Shown in pieces: positions 13,367 through 15,123 of a DNA stretch of 15,123 bases. The notes beneath the pieces were generated by a model. That model was not told the DNA's origin, did no database searches, and saw only the letters and a list, made by a program, of their open reading frames with translations. A program made the translations under genes and the position numbers. This stretch comes from Candidatus Magasanikbacteria bacterium RIFCSPLOWO2_02_FULL_44_11 (GTDB taxonomy: Bacteria; Patescibacteriota; Patescibacteriia; Magasanikbacterales; GWA2-37-8), in NCBI GenBank assembly GCA_001783035.1, contig MFQK01000037.1, forward strand, positions 13,997-29,119, given 5' to 3'. How positions within the stretch are numbered: position 1 is the first letter of the stretch; each line of letters opens with the position of its first letter.

Positions 13367-14533
13367 TTAGAAACTTTGAGCCAGCGAATACATCGGCATG
13401 ATAACCGCGACCGCCATACCGGCCACGGCCAAACCCATGACCACAATTAAAACCGGTTCAATAATAGTTGAAAAATTACGCATGGTCGCATCGACTTCAT
13501 CGCTATAATAAGCCGCCAGTTCGCCTAACATCTGCTCGACTTGCCCGGATTGTTCACCGACCATGATCATCTGCACTACCATTGGCGGAAAATAGTTTGG
13601 ATATTCAGCTAAAGCATCCGACAGGGCCACGCCTTTTTTTAACACTTCGGCTACGGCCACCAGGCTTTCGCGAAACCGGACGTTGCTTTGAACGTTAGAC
13701 GTAATTTTTATCGCATCAATTATCGGTATGGCGCTTTGTAAAAGCGAAGATAAGGTCATGGTGAATCTGGCCACGTTAATCTTTTGGATGACTGCGCCAA
13801 AAATAGGCATTTTTAGGTTTAAGGCATGCACTTGGCGTTTTATTTTCGGTTTCTTCTCCAGCCAAACCGCGAGAATTGCCAGTCCAATCACCCCGACTGC
13901 CAAGAAAATACCGTATTGTTCTATCGCCTTAACCAGAGCAATCAAAATTCGTGTTGGCAGCGGTAGTTCCGCGCCGAAATCATTAAATAAGACCAAAATT
14001 TTTGGCAAAACAAAAACTACCATTTCTATACCAATGCCCGTCATGGCTGTAATGACGACCGCCGGGTAAATCATCGCTCCCTGGATGCGCGAGGTGAGCT
14101 CGTGGCTTTTTTTCATCTGGATATGCACTTGCTCCAACGACTCCTGCATTTTACCGGATGTCTCGCCGGCCGCGATCATGCTGACATAAATTGACGGAAA
14201 AACGCTAGGATAGTCGGCGAGCGCCTCGCTAAAAGAATGCCCCTCTTCTACTTCATTTTTAATGCCCGCGATTGTTTTCTTGAGCCTTTTATTTTCAACT
14301 TGCGCGTGCAAAATGCGCAAGCCGTCGACGATTGATAAACCGGCTTTGACCATGATAAAAAGGTTGTGCACGAACAACATTTTCAAGACAAACGGAATTC
14401 GAGTCAGGTGGTCGGTGACCCAGACATTTAATTTATCGGTGACGGAGACCTTTGTTTTTCCAGTGGCTGGAGCAGGTGTAGGATCCGACGCCGCTATGCT
14501 TTTAGGCGAATACTTAAACTTGGTTGAGGCCAT
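13367..14533 (-). CDS. pilC: PilC, type IV pilus inner-membrane platform protein
   Basis: 388 residues with two T2SSF domains (about 48-170 and 252-375). Marks of the first: FVHNLFIMVKAGLSIVDGLRIL and EVEEGHSFSEALADYPSVFPSIYVSMIAAGETSGKMQESLEQV. Marks of the second: ARFTMTLSSLLQSAIPIIDAIKI, ALAEYPNYFPPMVVQMIMVGEQSGQVEQMLGELA. Three membrane helices: about 155-180, 200-222 and 360-385. PilC couples the cytosolic PilB motor to pilin assembly. The N-terminal 45 residues are Pro/Ala/Thr-rich and variable. It starts 2 bp after the pilB stop and ends 6 bp before pilM. Assignment is firm, though T2SS GspF and T4P PilC share this family; pilM neighbours decide for PilC. Confidence 0.96.
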   Translation of the reverse strand: MASTKFKYSPKSIAASDPTPAPATGKTKVSVTDKLNVWVTDHLTRIPFVLKMLFVHNLFIMVKAGLSIVDGLRILHAQVENKRLKKTIAGIKNEVEEGHSFSEALADYPSVFPSIYVSMIAAGETSGKMQESLEQVHIQMKKSHELTSRIQGAMIYPAVVITAMTGIGIEMVVFVLPKILVLFNDFGAELPLPTRILIALVKAIEQYGIFLAVGVIGLAILAVWLEKKPKIKRQVHALNLKMPIFGAVIQKINVARFTMTLSSLLQSAIPIIDAIKITSNVQSNVRFRESLVAVAEVLKKGVALSDALAEYPNYFPPMVVQMIMVGEQSGQVEQMLGELAAYYSDEVDATMRNFSTIIEPVLIVVMGLAVAGMAVAVIMPMYSLAQSF

Positions 14534-14535
14534 AA

Positions 14536-15123
14536 TTATTCTTTTGTCACGCGCAATATTTCGTTGATTGTCGTGACACCCATTTTTGCTTTAATTAAAC
14601 CGTCTTCGATCATGGTGATCATGCCGTTTTTTCTGGCCTGCGCGGCAATTTCATCGGCCTCGGTCCGCTTGTTGACCATAGTCACTATATCTGATGTTAT
14701 TTCGAGTACTTCATAAATACCCTGGCGTCCTTTATAGCCCGTATCGCCACAGCGGCGGCAACCTTCACCCTGGAAAAAACTGACCGTGTCGAACGATTTA
14801 CCTTTTTCAGATGGGATATATTCTTTAAAGAGGGTAATCAAGTGGTTGGTATCAAAGGCTTTAGCCAGATTATCGATGGCGACCTTATCGAGCTTAAACT
14901 CTTTTTTACAAAACTGGCAGATTTTACGGACCAAACGTTGCCCGACAATAATGTTCGCGGTGTAAGCGACGAGGAACGGCGGCACACCCATATCGAGTAA
15001 GCGTGGCAGTGAAGTGGCAGCGTCGTTGGTGTGCAACGTCGAAAGCACCAAGTGGCCGGTCATGGCGGCATTGATGGCAATTTCCGCGGTTTCTTGGTCG
15101 CGGATTTCACCGACCATGATAAT
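14536..15123 (-). CDS. pilB: PilB/GspE-type type IV pilus extension ATPase (C-terminal part, cut by window edge)
   Basis: The frame is open to the right edge; 195 residues are visible, about the last third of a PilB. It contains the Walker B/Asp-Glu-box end [14 protein letters not shown], the His box [15 protein letters not shown], and two CxxC pairs (CQFC and CRRC, with [11 protein letters not shown]), the zinc-type insertion seen in PilB/GspE but not in PilT. VDE-type catalytic and N-terminal domains lie outside the window. PilB hydrolyses ATP at the base of the pilus to drive pilin extension. It is the upstream-most visible gene of the operon. A promoter must be outside the window. Retraction ATPase PilT is not seen here. 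Confidence 0.95.
   Translation of the reverse strand: MIMVGEIRDQETAEIAINAAMTGHLVLSTLHTNDAATSLPRLLDMGVPPFLVAYTANIIVGQRLVRKICQFCKKEFKLDKVAIDNLAKAFDTNHLITLFKEYIPSEKGKSFDTVSFFQGEGCRRCGDTGYKGRQGIYEVLEITSDIVTMVNKRTEADEIAAQARKNGMITMIEDGLIKAKMGVTTINEILRVTKE

Noticed and set aside
1..15123. CRISPR arrays, IS elements, rRNA genes or replication origin
   Set aside because: No spaced direct repeats, transposase, rRNA segments or DnaA-box cluster were seen. The only repeats are the protein-level units at 390-662 and the inverted repeat at 3209-3340.

Overview
The window looks like a bacterial chromosome segment from a reduced-genome lineage, most likely Patescibacteria (Candidate Phyla Radiation, Parcubacteria-like). 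This is inferred from four things. There is a compact type IV pilus operon. There is a large exported Fn3 / Cys-Asp repeat / carboxypeptidase-regulatory-like protein. There is a LysM plus transglycosylase-like wall enzyme with long uncharacterised flanks. Almost no gene has a Shine-Dalgarno sequence. TGA acts as a stop (pilM and pilN end on it), so the Gracilibacteria/SR1 code is excluded. The tRNA encodes its CCA, and pilM/N/O are bacterial. I cannot name a genus.

Layout. From 1 to 2423 (+) lies the 3' part of a large membrane-anchored surface protein, followed by a slipin (SPFH) gene with its own promoter inside the end of the surface gene. The slipin converges on a LysM/lytic-transglycosylase-like gene (3334-4824, -). 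The two 3' ends form an unusual 26-bp inverted repeat around a strong hairpin terminator. From 4825 to 5136 there are divergent promoters, one with perfect consensus and an extended -10 box. It drives a roughly 120-nt leader, a 44-residue membrane peptide and then an unrecognised ORF (to 5711). From 5712 to 6001 is non-coding and includes a tRNA-3'-end-like remnant.

From 6002 to 7808 (-), tRNA-Ala(GGC) is followed within 7 bp by a tightly packed set: small XRE regulator, EamA/DMT transporter, MBL-fold hydrolase. The tRNA has a perfect consensus promoter and no visible terminator before the set, so read-through is possible. Divergently, ychF (GTPase/ATPase) and a VIT1/CCC1 metal transporter form a two-gene operon (7914-9708, +). 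A perfect 9-bp inverted repeat overlaps the -10 box and start point of the ychF promoter.

From 9705 to the right edge (-) is one operon, in transcription order: pilB (cut by the window), pilC, pilM, pilN, pilO, a single-TM protein of unknown function, and a Trm11/UPF0020-like RNA methyltransferase. PilB powers extension, PilC is the inner-membrane platform, and PilM/N/O form the alignment complex. The spacing (overlaps or 2-6 bp gaps) implies co-transcription. The operon collides tail to tail with the VIT gene, and their stop codons overlap.
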